Origin: Lacipirellulaceae bacterium
GTDB lineage: Bacteria; Planctomycetota; Planctomycetia; Pirellulales; Lacipirellulaceae
DNA length: 64,000 bases
Assembly: GCA_040218535.1 (NCBI GenBank)
Contig: JAVJRG010000013.1
Coordinates: 62,001 to 126,000 of the forward strand
Reading direction: 5' to 3'
In this document: positions 29,468 to 39,300 of the stretch, one piece after another
How the letters are laid out: each line of letters starts with the position of its first letter
Position numbering within the stretch: the first letter of the stretch is position 1
Translations under genes and position numbers: made by a program
The notes under the pieces: generated by a model
The model's input: only the letters and a program-made list of their open reading frames with translations
Database searches by the model: none
What the model was told of the DNA's origin: nothing

Positions 29468-30109
29468 AAGTTTTCTATCGCTAACCTTCGGGCTGCAAAG
29501 GATTAAAGCAGATTGAAGGAGTCGCTGCAACTACCTTTATTTGCAGTGTTTCGAGGCCTTCTGATTCTAAATCCATTTCTGACATCCATGGGAGCGTCGT
29601 GAGGTTGTCGGGCATTGTGTGGTCCCACATTGCGCCACATATGCGCCACAATTTGAGCAGAAACCACGCCTTTAAGGACTAGAATATCTGCTCATAAAAT
29701 CCCATCTTGCAGACGATGCCTGCAACCGAGGTTCCGTCTTCATGCTGCCGAAGAGCAAAAGCAAGTTGCTCTTCCGTCTAACGCTTCCGTTTCGTGACTC
29801 AAGTTCCTCCTTCGAAAATGCAAGATACTAAAAATCTCACATTCCTCATGGACCAGGAAATGGGGGGGAAGTCAAAACAGAGCAATTGGAAAGAAGCTGC
29901 CTCGCTAGGACTTGAACCTAGCAAGTATGCATGGCGAAAGGATAGCGTTTGTTGGACACTTGTGTGGAATAGCAGAGGAAACTGCTGGTATCGTGGGTAA
30001 GGCTAAGGCAACAAGATAGCAGAAGCTTTGGGTTTGAATGGCACACATTGTGTCAGATTCGTGTCATCGACTCAGCAAGAGACGGCGCAATGGGCTTGTC
30101 TGTCAGTGA
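29468..30109. other. Gene-poor stretch between tRNA-Leu and PEP-CTERM gene
   Basis: No convincing coding frame is present in 640 bases; the open frames here have atypical composition and no ribosome site. The only recognisable item is a tRNA 3' fragment at 29898-29921. Composition is mixed and less G+C-rich than the neighbouring genes. Confidence 0.6.
29898..29921 (-). repeat. tRNA 3' fragment (T arm plus acceptor strand)
   Basis: On the - strand CTAGG-TTCAAGT-CCTAG forms a perfect T arm with the conserved TTCAA loop, followed by seven bases CGAGGCA in the position of an acceptor 3' strand. No D or anticodon arm precedes it. Such 3' fragments commonly mark the ends of elements that integrated into a tRNA gene. 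No integrase is in the window. Confidence 0.45.
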
Positions 30110-31765
30110 TTAAGAAAGCTGAGCGCTTCTCCGGAGTCCGAAACAGGCACCGATACCGAATATCGCGAGGACAAATCCGCTTGGCTCCGGTATTACAGCG
30201 GCAGCGTTTGACAGGAAGATGCCTGCGCCGCCTTCGCGGAAGTCCGCACGGAAGACGACTTGTCCGCGGTTATTGAAGCCAGAGCTGCGGCCATCTTCGC
30301 CACCGGTCTCATCTTCGAAAAACAGACTATGGATCTGTCTCCAGTCTTCGCGGTGGGGGCTGGGGTCGACATCCACCAACTGGCCCTGTCTTGCGATCAG
30401 GTGGAGGTTCCCCAGCTTATCGGTTGCCCAAATACTCCTACTTCCACGGCTGTCTAACCCAAAGCTCGCGGTGAATGCAATCTGCCCGTCGTCGTTCATC
30501 GCCGGTGTGTCAAAGGAACGAAACTGGCCAAGGTCCTCGTAACCCGGAACCGGTACATCCGAGGCGACCACTAACTCTAGGGTTTCATCTCGTTCGATCC
30601 AGATACCCTCCTTATCGTCGGTGAACGGCTGGCCGTCATCTGTGGTCGCTGGAAAGGCAATCAGGCCAGTTGCGTTAATGACGGGGGAGCCGAAGGTCTC
30701 GAACTCTGCCGGTTGAGCTACCCCAGGTGCTACTTGGCCGTCGAAAGCAACTGCTCGAAATTCCCCGTGCTCGTAGACGAAAATCGCATCATCGGGTTCG
30801 GTCAAATTGAGGGTGGTTTGAAAGACGATCGTCCCCGCGTTGTTGATATTCGCGCTGCCAACCTCATCAAAATCGCCCGAATAGGGGCTCGGAAGAGAAT
30901 CCGATTCTTGCACCAATGCCACGAATTCGCCATCAACGTTCGTATACAGAATGTCATTGATTAACGTTGAAGCGATCGGGGCGTTGATGGTACCTGTCAC
31001 CACAAACTGCCCAGAGGCGTTCAAAGCCTGGCGGGCAAACCTACTGTACGTCGCCTCGCGGGGAGATACACCAACACTCCGATCAGGAACTTCTCCGCCT
31101 AGCGCTATCAAACTGGCAGTATCCCCAGAACTGAACCAAAGTGTTCGCCGAGATCTTTGCTCTGGAGGAATGTCAGGATTGGAATTGAAGGCGAGCCAAA
31201 GTCGATAGTCACCCGACTGCAACACCCCAGCGGTGCTCGTGTTAAAGTGAACCGACGGATCGACTCCTAGGAAGCTCGTCCCTTCTTTGAGAACTAACTG
31301 CAACTCTCCGTCAACCTCGGTCCACAATCCCTCATTTTCATATTGACTGATACTAGGTCCACTCACTCGGGCATTAAAGGAAACCTGACCAAGAGGATCA
31401 ATGGCCGCTAGGCTTCCTATGCTTTCTACTTCTCCAGTATTAAAAGGAAATCCGGGCAGCGAATCTCCCTCACGGACCACGGCCCTTATGTTCCCTACGG
31501 GACCAGCATAAAGGGCCCATCGACCACTACCCGTTACCTGGGGGTCTTCTTCCCTGCCGTTAATCACGACATGTCCTAGGTCGTTAATAGCACTATCCAG
31601 GAAACTGGAAAGCTCAAAGTCACCAAGCCCGGGAGCGGTTTGACCCGTAATAAGCACCGGTTGGGGCGGTCTGCTGGAGGTGGCGACCGCTCCCCGAATC
31701 GGACGAGATAGAAAAAGTATCAGACAAATGGTCGTTAGCGGAAGGATTCTTGATGTCATGAGCAT
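30110..31765 (-). CDS. PEP-CTERM exoprotein with NxxGxxxF repeats
   Basis: Secreted protein of about 551 residues. A signal peptide (SRILPLTTICLILFLSRPIRG) opens it and the PEP-CTERM sorting signal closes it: VIPEPSGFVLAIFGIGACFG, then LRRS. Between them about seven repeats of a 65-75 residue unit end in the pattern N-xx-G-x-(I/V)-x-F-x-A, for example INDLGHVVINGR, IDPLGQVSFNAR, NNAGTIVFQT, INATGLIAFPAT and NNRGQVVFRA. This is the tandem-repeat family seen in planctomycete and verrucomicrobial exoproteins. TTG 31771 is also in frame; ATG 31765 or 31759 is preferred. It has no known activity; a structural or matrix role is likely. Confidence 0.8.
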   Translation of the reverse strand: MLMTSRILPLTTICLILFLSRPIRGAVATSSRPPQPVLITGQTAPGLGDFELSSFLDSAINDLGHVVINGREEDPQVTGSGRWALYAGPVGNIRAVVREGDSLPGFPFNTGEVESIGSLAAIDPLGQVSFNARVSGPSISQYENEGLWTEVDGELQLVLKEGTSFLGVDPSVHFNTSTAGVLQSGDYRLWLAFNSNPDIPPEQRSRRTLWFSSGDTASLIALGGEVPDRSVGVSPREATYSRFARQALNASGQFVVTGTINAPIASTLINDILYTNVDGEFVALVQESDSLPSPYSGDFDEVGSANINNAGTIVFQTTLNLTEPDDAIFVYEHGEFRAVAFDGQVAPGVAQPAEFETFGSPVINATGLIAFPATTDDGQPFTDDKEGIWIERDETLELVVASDVPVPGYEDLGQFRSFDTPAMNDDGQIAFTASFGLDSRGSRSIWATDKLGNLHLIARQGQLVDVDPSPHREDWRQIHSLFFEDETGGEDGRSSGFNNRGQVVFRADFREGGAGIFLSNAAAVIPEPSGFVLAIFGIGACFGLRRSAQLS

Positions 31766-31913
31766 TTCCAAGGTATCGGTTCAGGAAAGTGTGGCATCTG
31801 GTTGGTGCTATCCATAGTCAGTCATCGGAAAGCGATATGCAATAAGGATTGCGAACTGGTTGTGAAATATTCTTCTATGCCTCCATACTCGGAGTGTAGA
31901 CAACACGTTTCGC

Positions 31914-32171
31914 TTGGCAGTTTTCGAAAATGGGTCGTTGCCACTGCCTGCGCTCAAATACCGTGGAGTCGGGTCATCCGCGGGAGCGTGTCGTGAAGTC
32001 CGTGGTGGCGCTGCCGGTGTCCGATACGTTTTTTCATTTGGTTCGGGTCGAGGCTTTGCTACTTCTCGGCGAGTGACCACCGGTGCCCCTGTGTCCAAAG
32101 CCCTTCCTCCGGAAGATCTCTCCACCGCCGCAATCGAAGCGCTACGGAAGCTGCTGCCGCGAGACGATTGA
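31914..32171 (+). pseudogene. Possible gene remnant (unidentified)
   Basis: An 85-codon frame whose last third (PPEDLSTAAIEALRKLLPRD) looks like a natural protein end with an amphipathic helix. The first part is Gly/Arg-rich and has no recognisable domain or ribosome site. The opposite strand is also open here (31808-32125), so either could be fortuitous. I do not recognise it. Confidence 0.2.
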
Positions 32172-32285
32172 CCAAACGTGCCGCGAAGGTTCTTGGGACG
32201 TTTACTTGCTCATAGCGAGACGGTTCCTGGCACTTTTATTTATTCACTTTTCCTTGCTCGATAACCATAGAGCCGCTAGCCGGGG

Positions 32286-32324
32286 GACTTTTGCACGCTG
32301 GGTCGCTTTCGGCGTGCAAAAGTC
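32286..32324. repeat. 13-base perfect inverted repeat
   Basis: GACTTTTGCACGC at 32286-32298 is repeated in inverted orientation at 32312-32324 with a 13-base loop. It has no T-run, and no gene ends directly beside it, so it may be a mobile-repeat hairpin rather than a terminator. Confidence 0.6.
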
Positions 32325-32713
32325 TCTCACTAGGGAAAGTTTGCTCTTGGGCTAAGTCCTTTTATTCTTAGGTGTCGTGGTGAATTGTCAGTCGCTCAGG
32401 GAAGAGACTTTTGCTCGGTGAAGTCTGCTTGCGTGGGTGAGTTGAACGACAGAGACTTGCTGGAAGCACGCGTTGAGAACTTCCGGTACGTGCATTTTAG
32501 GGAAACGAGCGACCAAACGCAGTTGAGAAGTTTCGCCAGGGTCTCGGAGCGAAGTGAGGATTGCAACCGTGCTCAGAAACAGCTTCACTGGGCCGCGTAA
32601 TGGCTAGCTAAAACTGGTAAACGGACGCTAGAATTCCGGGGAATCGTTGAGTTGTCAAAGAACTAATGAGCCGGCTGAGTTTTAGAACGCTACGCCTTTA
32701 TTCCTCCACTAAA

Positions 32714-33019
32714 TTACTCGATATCGTACTTCTTATGTTTCCTCGCAAGTTCCTGCAGTTCGCTTCTTCGCTGGGCAGAAAGCTCAACTAGATTAGCTCC
32801 GCACCATGGGCAAAACTTCACACCCATTTGGCACTCTATATTGATCATGAGGTCACGTTCGCCAGGATTGGCTCTAAGCACATCTATTTTTGAATAATCC
32901 ACTCCTCGTGACTGAAGGTAAAATCCATACCCGCCGGGAAGTCGTTCACCAACTACTATTGAGAGTCCACGCTCGCCAGCGGATGCAAGCATATTGTTCA
33001 ACCCATGACAGCAGAGCAT
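32714..33019 (-). CDS. Putative immunity protein of the giant toxin-tipped protein
   Basis: Small soluble protein of 101 residues with two cysteine pairs, CC in MLCCHGL at the N-terminus and CPWC in KFCPWCGANL near residue 70, which could bind zinc. It ends in a charged helix (RRSELQELARKHKKYD). The ATG lies one base after the TGA of the giant gene, and its ribosome site TAGGAGAG is inside the last codons of that gene, so translation is coupled. Such a small gene immediately after a toxin-ended protein is the standard position of an immunity gene. I recognise the general look of a CPWCG family of about 100 residues but cannot name it. The role is inferred from position. Confidence 0.55.
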   Translation of the reverse strand: MLCCHGLNNMLASAGERGLSIVVGERLPGGYGFYLQSRGVDYSKIDVLRANPGERDLMINIECQMGVKFCPWCGANLVELSAQRRSELQELARKHKKYDIE

Positions 33020-33020
33020 A

Positions 33021-33308
33021 TCACTCTCCTAATTTCTTCATGTATTCACGCATCTGTCCAGAAGATGGAGGAAGAATTCTAACTTCTGGAGTTACTATAC
33101 CAGATGGCTCGTGCAAATCATTGATCCTTTGCAAGGAACCATTGAATTCCCATTCACGATACACATCTGCGGGGATGTCAAACTCGTATAGTTGTCCAGA
33201 TGGATTATAGTGTCCTAAATCTCTGTCGGGGCTCGTTGACAAGTATCGTGAATCATCAATTCCACTCGACAAGTCCCCTTGATGGTAAACTTTTCGAGAC
33301 GGCTGACT
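33021..33308 (-). other. C-terminal toxin-like domain (ADP-ribosyltransferase-like)
   Basis: Residues 5884-5978 of the giant protein. KVYHQGDLS gives a possible first-strand His (5892), RYLSTSPDRDLGHY carries an STS motif (5907-5909), and SGIVTPEVRILPP carries a candidate catalytic Glu (5958). This His/STS/Glu order is what small ADP-ribosyltransferase toxin domains show. It starts right after an Ala/Gly-rich segment (about 5810-5850) like the pre-toxin regions of polymorphic toxins. No structure comparison was possible. Confidence 0.5.
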
Positions 33309-36300
33309 TGTAGCAGCATCATCTATTACTCTGGGGTCCAGCTTCCCCTTCCCGAACGAAGGTCTTGGGTTGAAGAATGGAAGCCCGGTCGCTTCACTAA
33401 ATGCTTCCTCAGCAGCTATACGAGTCGCGCCTGATGCGATGATAGCAGCGAGGTCTCCAGGACTCCAAGAAGCCCTCAGGGCTTCATCGGCAGCACTAGG
33501 GATATGGTCCGCATAATTGTAATTCAGCATCGCTTGGTAGCTTGCATGCGACCTCGACCACGCCTTGCGAGTTTTTTCTAGTTGCCTCAGCGCATCGATA
33601 CCGACGCCTCCGGTAATGTTGAACTCCTCTTGTCCCAACGGGCCTGACACAACGCCTGATGGTACGACAGTATCCGCATGGTCGCGATTGAGCCTTGCTT
33701 GTGCAGAAGCAAGCTCACCGCTAACTGCCGCAAGCTCAAGTTGTCTATTCGTTATCGCTGTCCCATTTCTCAAGGACGAGAACCAAACATTAGACAATTC
33801 TTCTATGTCACTCTCAATTGACTTCTTCTTGTACTCAAGCGACTTGATTTCTTGGATTAAATTGACTCCATCAACGACTTCATTAACTCCGTCCCCACCC
33901 CCCTCACTCTCACTCATCGCCCGGACGGTCTGCTGGGGCTCATCCGCCCCGCCAGTTCCATCGCTCACCGGCGCGTCATACTCGATGTGCTCAACCAACT
34001 CAGAGTTGTAATACGAGGGAAGACCATCGTGGCCCGTGGTCGTTGGATTGTCGCAGCCGTTTTGCGACGAGGTGCAGTTGGTCGTCTCCCACCTGTGAAC
34101 TTCACCCGAGCCGTCGGCGGCTTGTTCTTTGGTGTAGCGGTCTTCGTCAATGTCGCGTTCTTCGTAGGGGTTGTCACCGAGCCCGTACTTCCAAGTCCTT
34201 CCCTCTGTTGTCAACTCCGCGGTAATCGAGTCTACAACGACCTGCTCGTCAGAACTCTTCGGTGCATAGCTCCCCTTGATCACCCGCCGCTGGCGATACT
34301 TGGAGTCCGTGGTATTAACCGACTTGTCGTGGTACACCTTGACCCAATCGGGAGTAGAGGTGTCGCTTTCGTCATGCCACTTTTCTAACCGTGTACTATG
34401 CCCAGTTTGCCCCGTGGTACCATGCTTGTACTCGAACACTTGCGTGTAGCTGCCACTGCCACGTCGCGAGGGTTGGCCAGAGTCGTCAAGAGCATCCCAG
34501 TAGCCGCCCTGCTCTTCGGCGGACGCGGTACTGAGGCTCTCATATTCGAGGTAATGGTACGAAGTGCTGTCCGTATAACCCAAGGGGCCTTCGACATCAT
34601 TCGGGCCTGGCGCAGTAATCGAAAGTGACGGGTCGCCCCCGGTTCCCTTGATGTGCGAAAACGCGGTCTCGGTGCCGCTTGCTTGAAGCTGTCCACCCGA
34701 GACAAGCCCGTCGGAGCCAACGCGATGCTGACTCATGTAGGAACTCGTCTCACGGTTAATATCCGTTCTGACCCACTCGTAGAGTTGTCCCGAGTAGTTG
34801 CTTTCGTCAGCCAGGGTGATGTCGTCACTGCCCCCTTGATCCGCGACAACCTTGGTCATGAAGTCTCGATCAATCGCTAGTGACTCTTGATTTCCTTGGA
34901 GCGTATACGTTTGCTGATGGGTATTACTGATAGTGGTCAGCGTTTGGATTCTCTCGTCGAGAGGATGCTTGATGTCACGCCTGATCTCGTCCTTGGTCGT
35001 AAGGGTAAACTCTGTTTGCTGGGGATCGTTGCCATCGGTCTGAGTGACAAAGACGTCGAATCGGTACACGTTATGGCGGTCGATGTGATCGAGATCATCC
35101 CGATATAGTCCGTTGTCAATCGCCTTCCGCTGCTTGTACCACTTCTCGTTCTTCGTCCGCTCTTCGGTATACTCGGTCACCGAAGGATTGGTGTAGGTGA
35201 TCACGCCTCCCAGGAAACTGAAGCCGCCGCTTGTATCGAGCGTGGAATTCGTATCGTGAGTGTTCTTGTACGTGGAGAGAGTAAAGCCTCCGTTGATCAA
35301 CTTGAACGTGCCTCCGGTCTGGGTGGTGTTGCCTCCAGCGTTACCCCCAACACTACCCGAGCCGGTTTGGTCGCCTGAACGATCATCAACCTCCGTGCTG
35401 CTATCGTTGTTGCCGCCGTTCTCGTTATCGAAAACCGTCCGATCCCAGGAGACACTCCCAGTGGCCAAGTCGAACGAGAAGTTGTAATCCTTACCGAAGC
35501 CGCCCCCGCTGCCGTTACCTTCTTCGGTAACGGTCCCATCCCGCAGGGATCCACCACCCTCACGCTGGATGACGTCACCTCCGAATCCGCGCTTGCCACC
35601 ACTGTCACCGAAGCTGGTGTAGCTGCTGTGACTGCGGAAGGTATTGCCAAACCGATCAATCGTCTGGGTCGTCGAGCCCTCACTCTCGCCACCTTGCTCG
35701 TTGCTCACATTGAAGACGTCGTCTCCCGGAGTGATGTCGCCTGAAGAATCTCCTTTACTGTTCCCGTCACTCTTGCCGCCGGAGATGACCCTCGTGATGG
35801 TCGTGGCCTCGGGTTCGGTCGTGATGCTGAAGTTGACCGTTTTGCCACGCCCTTTGCTGGTACTGTTGGTACGGGCGCTCGCACTGCCTGATTCGTTGGC
35901 GTCGCTTCCTCCTGCGCTCTTACTGTCAGAATCGCCGCGAGCGTTGCCAGTGCCACTGCCAGTGCTAAAGTTCAATGAGAAGTTCGTGCCGTCAGGGCTG
36001 GTGTAGACCGCGAAACTCGTTCCTCCTGAGCCGACGCGGCTTTGGCCGTCGAAGCCACCCTCGCCACCGTTTCGTGTGACTTCATCGTTATTAATGCTGC
36101 TTGAGCCGCTGCCGTCCGATTTGCTGGTGCCTTTGCTGTTGGAGTAGCCGGAGCTAAAGCTGCTGTTGCCCGTGGAGCTGTCAGGAGAGGTGTAGCGGAA
36201 GCTGATCTCTTCTGCGGAGTTCCCACGTTGGTCAGTTGTGCCGTTCACCTGCGCACGGCGTCCCTGGGATTCGGGGGTACCACTCGCCTCGTTGAAATTC

Positions 36301-39300
36301 CCATCGGTTGAATCGTTGCTGCTACCCCCTGAATCGCTCCGGTACTTGTAGGTGAGATTCGGGTCGCTATACCGGAACTGTTCGAGCGATTCGCTCGTTG
36401 ACCGATCCGAGTTGTCGAAGGTGCCTCGACGTGTCGTAGCCCCGTTGTTCGTCGAGTAATCGTATTCTTCGCTTTCGACGATATCTCGCGTCCCTTTGGA
36501 GAGGTTGAAGCTAGAGCTGCTCGCCTTGAGGTAGCGCTGCCCTGGCTCGTTATGGCAGCCATGTTCGGAACCTGGCCCGAATGGGACGTTACAGTTATCA
36601 CCGCCTCCAGCAGGGACATCGATCATTCCCGCGACCCCGCCAAAACTGCTGCCACGACTGCCAGTGGTCTCGGTTCGCTTGACCGTTCCGCTGGACTTGT
36701 TGATTGGCTCGTCACCCAGAGTGTTGATCGTGTAGTTGCCCTGATGCGAAACGATCAGACCATAGCTACTCGCTGAGCCATCGTTGAACGGAACGGTGTA
36801 GGAAGGCTCGTCTTTAGGGTTGACTATCGTCTTACCGGTCACACTACTGCCGCCACCGCCGTTCACGTCGAGCGTGATCCCGAAGTTCCCTGTGACACGT
36901 TGTCCTTGATCAGTGGTCGTGAAGTCGTAGTTCCCGCGGGTGTTGACCGAACCACCGCCTGCTTGACGCGAACGCGAATTGGCTGTGGTTGTGATTTTGG
37001 CTTGATCGGTATCGGAGGTCGAGGTTGATCGACTCGTGCCATAGGAGGTACTGGAGCTACTTGCGTTGGATCGCCCACCACCTGACCCGACGATCGTAAA
37101 GACCTCATCGACGGCGTTGATGGTGGCATTCCGCCGACCGCCACCTCCTGAAGTTTGCAGGAACGTTCCACCTCCACTACCGCTAGTTGAATTATCTGGG
37201 CCACTATTAGAGCCAAACGTCCCCGACCCGCCGCCGTGAGCGGTCTGGTAGAAGCTGGAGTTGGAGTAACCACTTGCCCGCAGGGTTTCAGTTGAATTGC
37301 TGCCGTTCGTTATCGTGGTTACTGTACCGCCGACTTGATAGGTCTCACTCGAGTATCCGTGACCACCATAGTGCCATGTTTCACTACGACTAATGCTGCC
37401 AGCAGAACCCCCTGCTCCAACGGTGTGCGAGGAACCACTGCCTGAGAAGTTCACCGTTGCGTAGCTGTTTTCACCAAGAGTGAAATTGCTTGTTTCCGTA
37501 TCGCCTGAGTACGTCGTGTCGACAGAGATCGTTCCGTTGTAAAGCAGGCCATTGGTGACCGAGTCGTTACCGTTCTCTGATTCACCTTGCCCATCGTAGA
37601 GCGTTTCATACACGGTCGTAACCGTAACTTGAGAGTCAACGGTCGCGTACGCATCGTAAGATTCGCTGACGAGATTGGTAATGTTGCCCGAAGAGCCGAG
37701 TTCTCCCGTACGGGTAATCGTTTCCACGACAATGATGTTCTCAATGGTCGTGGTCGTTACGGTGGTGATTTGGTTCTCGAATTGGCTTGTGACAACCACC
37801 GTATCGTTGCGTTGCTCTTCGCGACGATTGGTTTCAGTGTGGCTAGCGGTGTGGGCGACACCTAGGGCCGTATCAAAAGTTCCCGTCTCACCATTGGCAA
37901 GCTCATGTGTGAACTTCTCTGAACCCCGAGCCTCGACCGGAAGTGGATCGCCTGTGCTGGCGGGACGAACCGCATAAGCAAACTCAGCATCTTCCTCAAA
38001 AAGGTCGTAGGTGCCGCTATAAGTGTCGTCGACTGTGTTGACGATCAAATCGGTGGCCGTTTCGAACCGGAACTGATAGTTACCGTTAAGCTCGATTACC
38101 ACATCGCGATCACCTCCGGCAGGATCAGGAACCGTTTGGGTGGTTTCATAGCCGTGAAATTCGAGGAACAGCAAGTAGTTAATTGAATAAGTATCGTTTC
38201 CTTGATCTTCGACGTGCCTCAATAGGGAGACAGAGACGTTACCGCCAGGAAGCGTTGTCGAAAGGCTCTTTGGATAGTGCGTTCCGTCTGGCGCCTGATC
38301 CGACACCGTGGTCAAGCTGAACGATGTGCCTGCCGCGTAGACATCAACGGGTGCGGCAGCCGCTTCGGCAATGTCATCACCCGCTAGGAGAGCCGCCTCG
38401 CCGAAACCGAGATCCAAGGTGCCGGTCGTTGTTTCTTTCCCGAGAACCTGATGGTTGGTGTCGAGCTCATCCAGGGTGGCAAAGACGAGTTCTCTGAGCG
38501 CCTCCTGAACGAATTCGGGCGTCTGACTATCGGTTCCTTCCAACTCGGGCTGTTCGGTAGAGGCAGCCGAGAGATCGAACTGGGCTTCTTTAACGGTGCC
38601 TGCGGTCACGTTCGCTTGCGTGAAGTCAGGGGAGGCGTATTCAGAACTGACCGGGTCCCAATCGACCACTCTCGCGTAAAGTGTGATCGTTCCAGGAATT
38701 AAGTTGTGCGGCGTGAAGCTGAACGTGCCATCAGGGCGGGTAATCGTTGCTCCGATAACCGTTTCGCTCGAATCGATGCCGGTAGAAAACTCAACTCGTA
38801 GCCCGCCCTTTCGTCCATCGGGGTTGGTAATCGTCCCCTCGACGGTCGGATCGTCATCGGCAGCCCCTGCTAAGCGATCAAAGGTATCAACCCTCGCCGT
38901 CGTTCCGTTTTCGAGTTGGAACTTCATGGGGGTTGCAAATCCGAGTGACTCAGTTTGTGTCACCTCGTTAAAATGAACCATTCGCAGTTCGTAGTCATAT
39001 TGTCCCAACGCTACGTTTGGACTGAATTGGAAGTATCCATCTTGGTCGGTAGCGACACGCTGCGTTGTTACCGGAGTCCCGGTCTGGTCGTCTGCGGCGA
39101 AGACTTCAAGCTGAACGATCCCGTAGGCAATTCCGCCAAGGATTGTCTGTCCACCGCCATTGTCTTGAACGATGGCAGCTCGCCCGGAGATGGCAGGATC
39201 GGTGACAATTGGATAATCGGGATCGGTTTGGTTCACTGTCTCATCTGATTCAGAGAAATCCAGGTCGGTGAACTGTTCGGTCTCATAGTTTGATTGGTCG

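Larger units (their letters stand above)
31772..32713. other. Long gene-poor stretch with remnants and an inverted repeat
   Basis: About 940 bases with no gene that can be called with confidence. It contains one possibly degraded + strand frame (31914-32171) and a strong inverted repeat (32286-32324). The word GACTTTTGC recurs near 32286 and 32404, with its complement at 32316, which hints at a decayed repeat family. Confidence 0.55.

Noticed and set aside
29276-29530. 84-codon frame across the tRNA-Leu region
   Set aside because: It runs through the tRNA gene and its terminator and is fortuitous.
29794-30000. 68-codon frame downstream of tRNA-Leu
   Set aside because: It covers the tRNA fragment, has no ribosome site and no protein-like character.
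31808-32125. 105-codon - strand frame
   Set aside because: Arg/Pro-rich, no ribosome site, and overlaps the equally doubtful + strand frame.
29468-32713. Complete integrative element with integrase or transposase
   Set aside because: Only a tRNA fragment, a hairpin and weak remnants are present; no recombinase gene was found.
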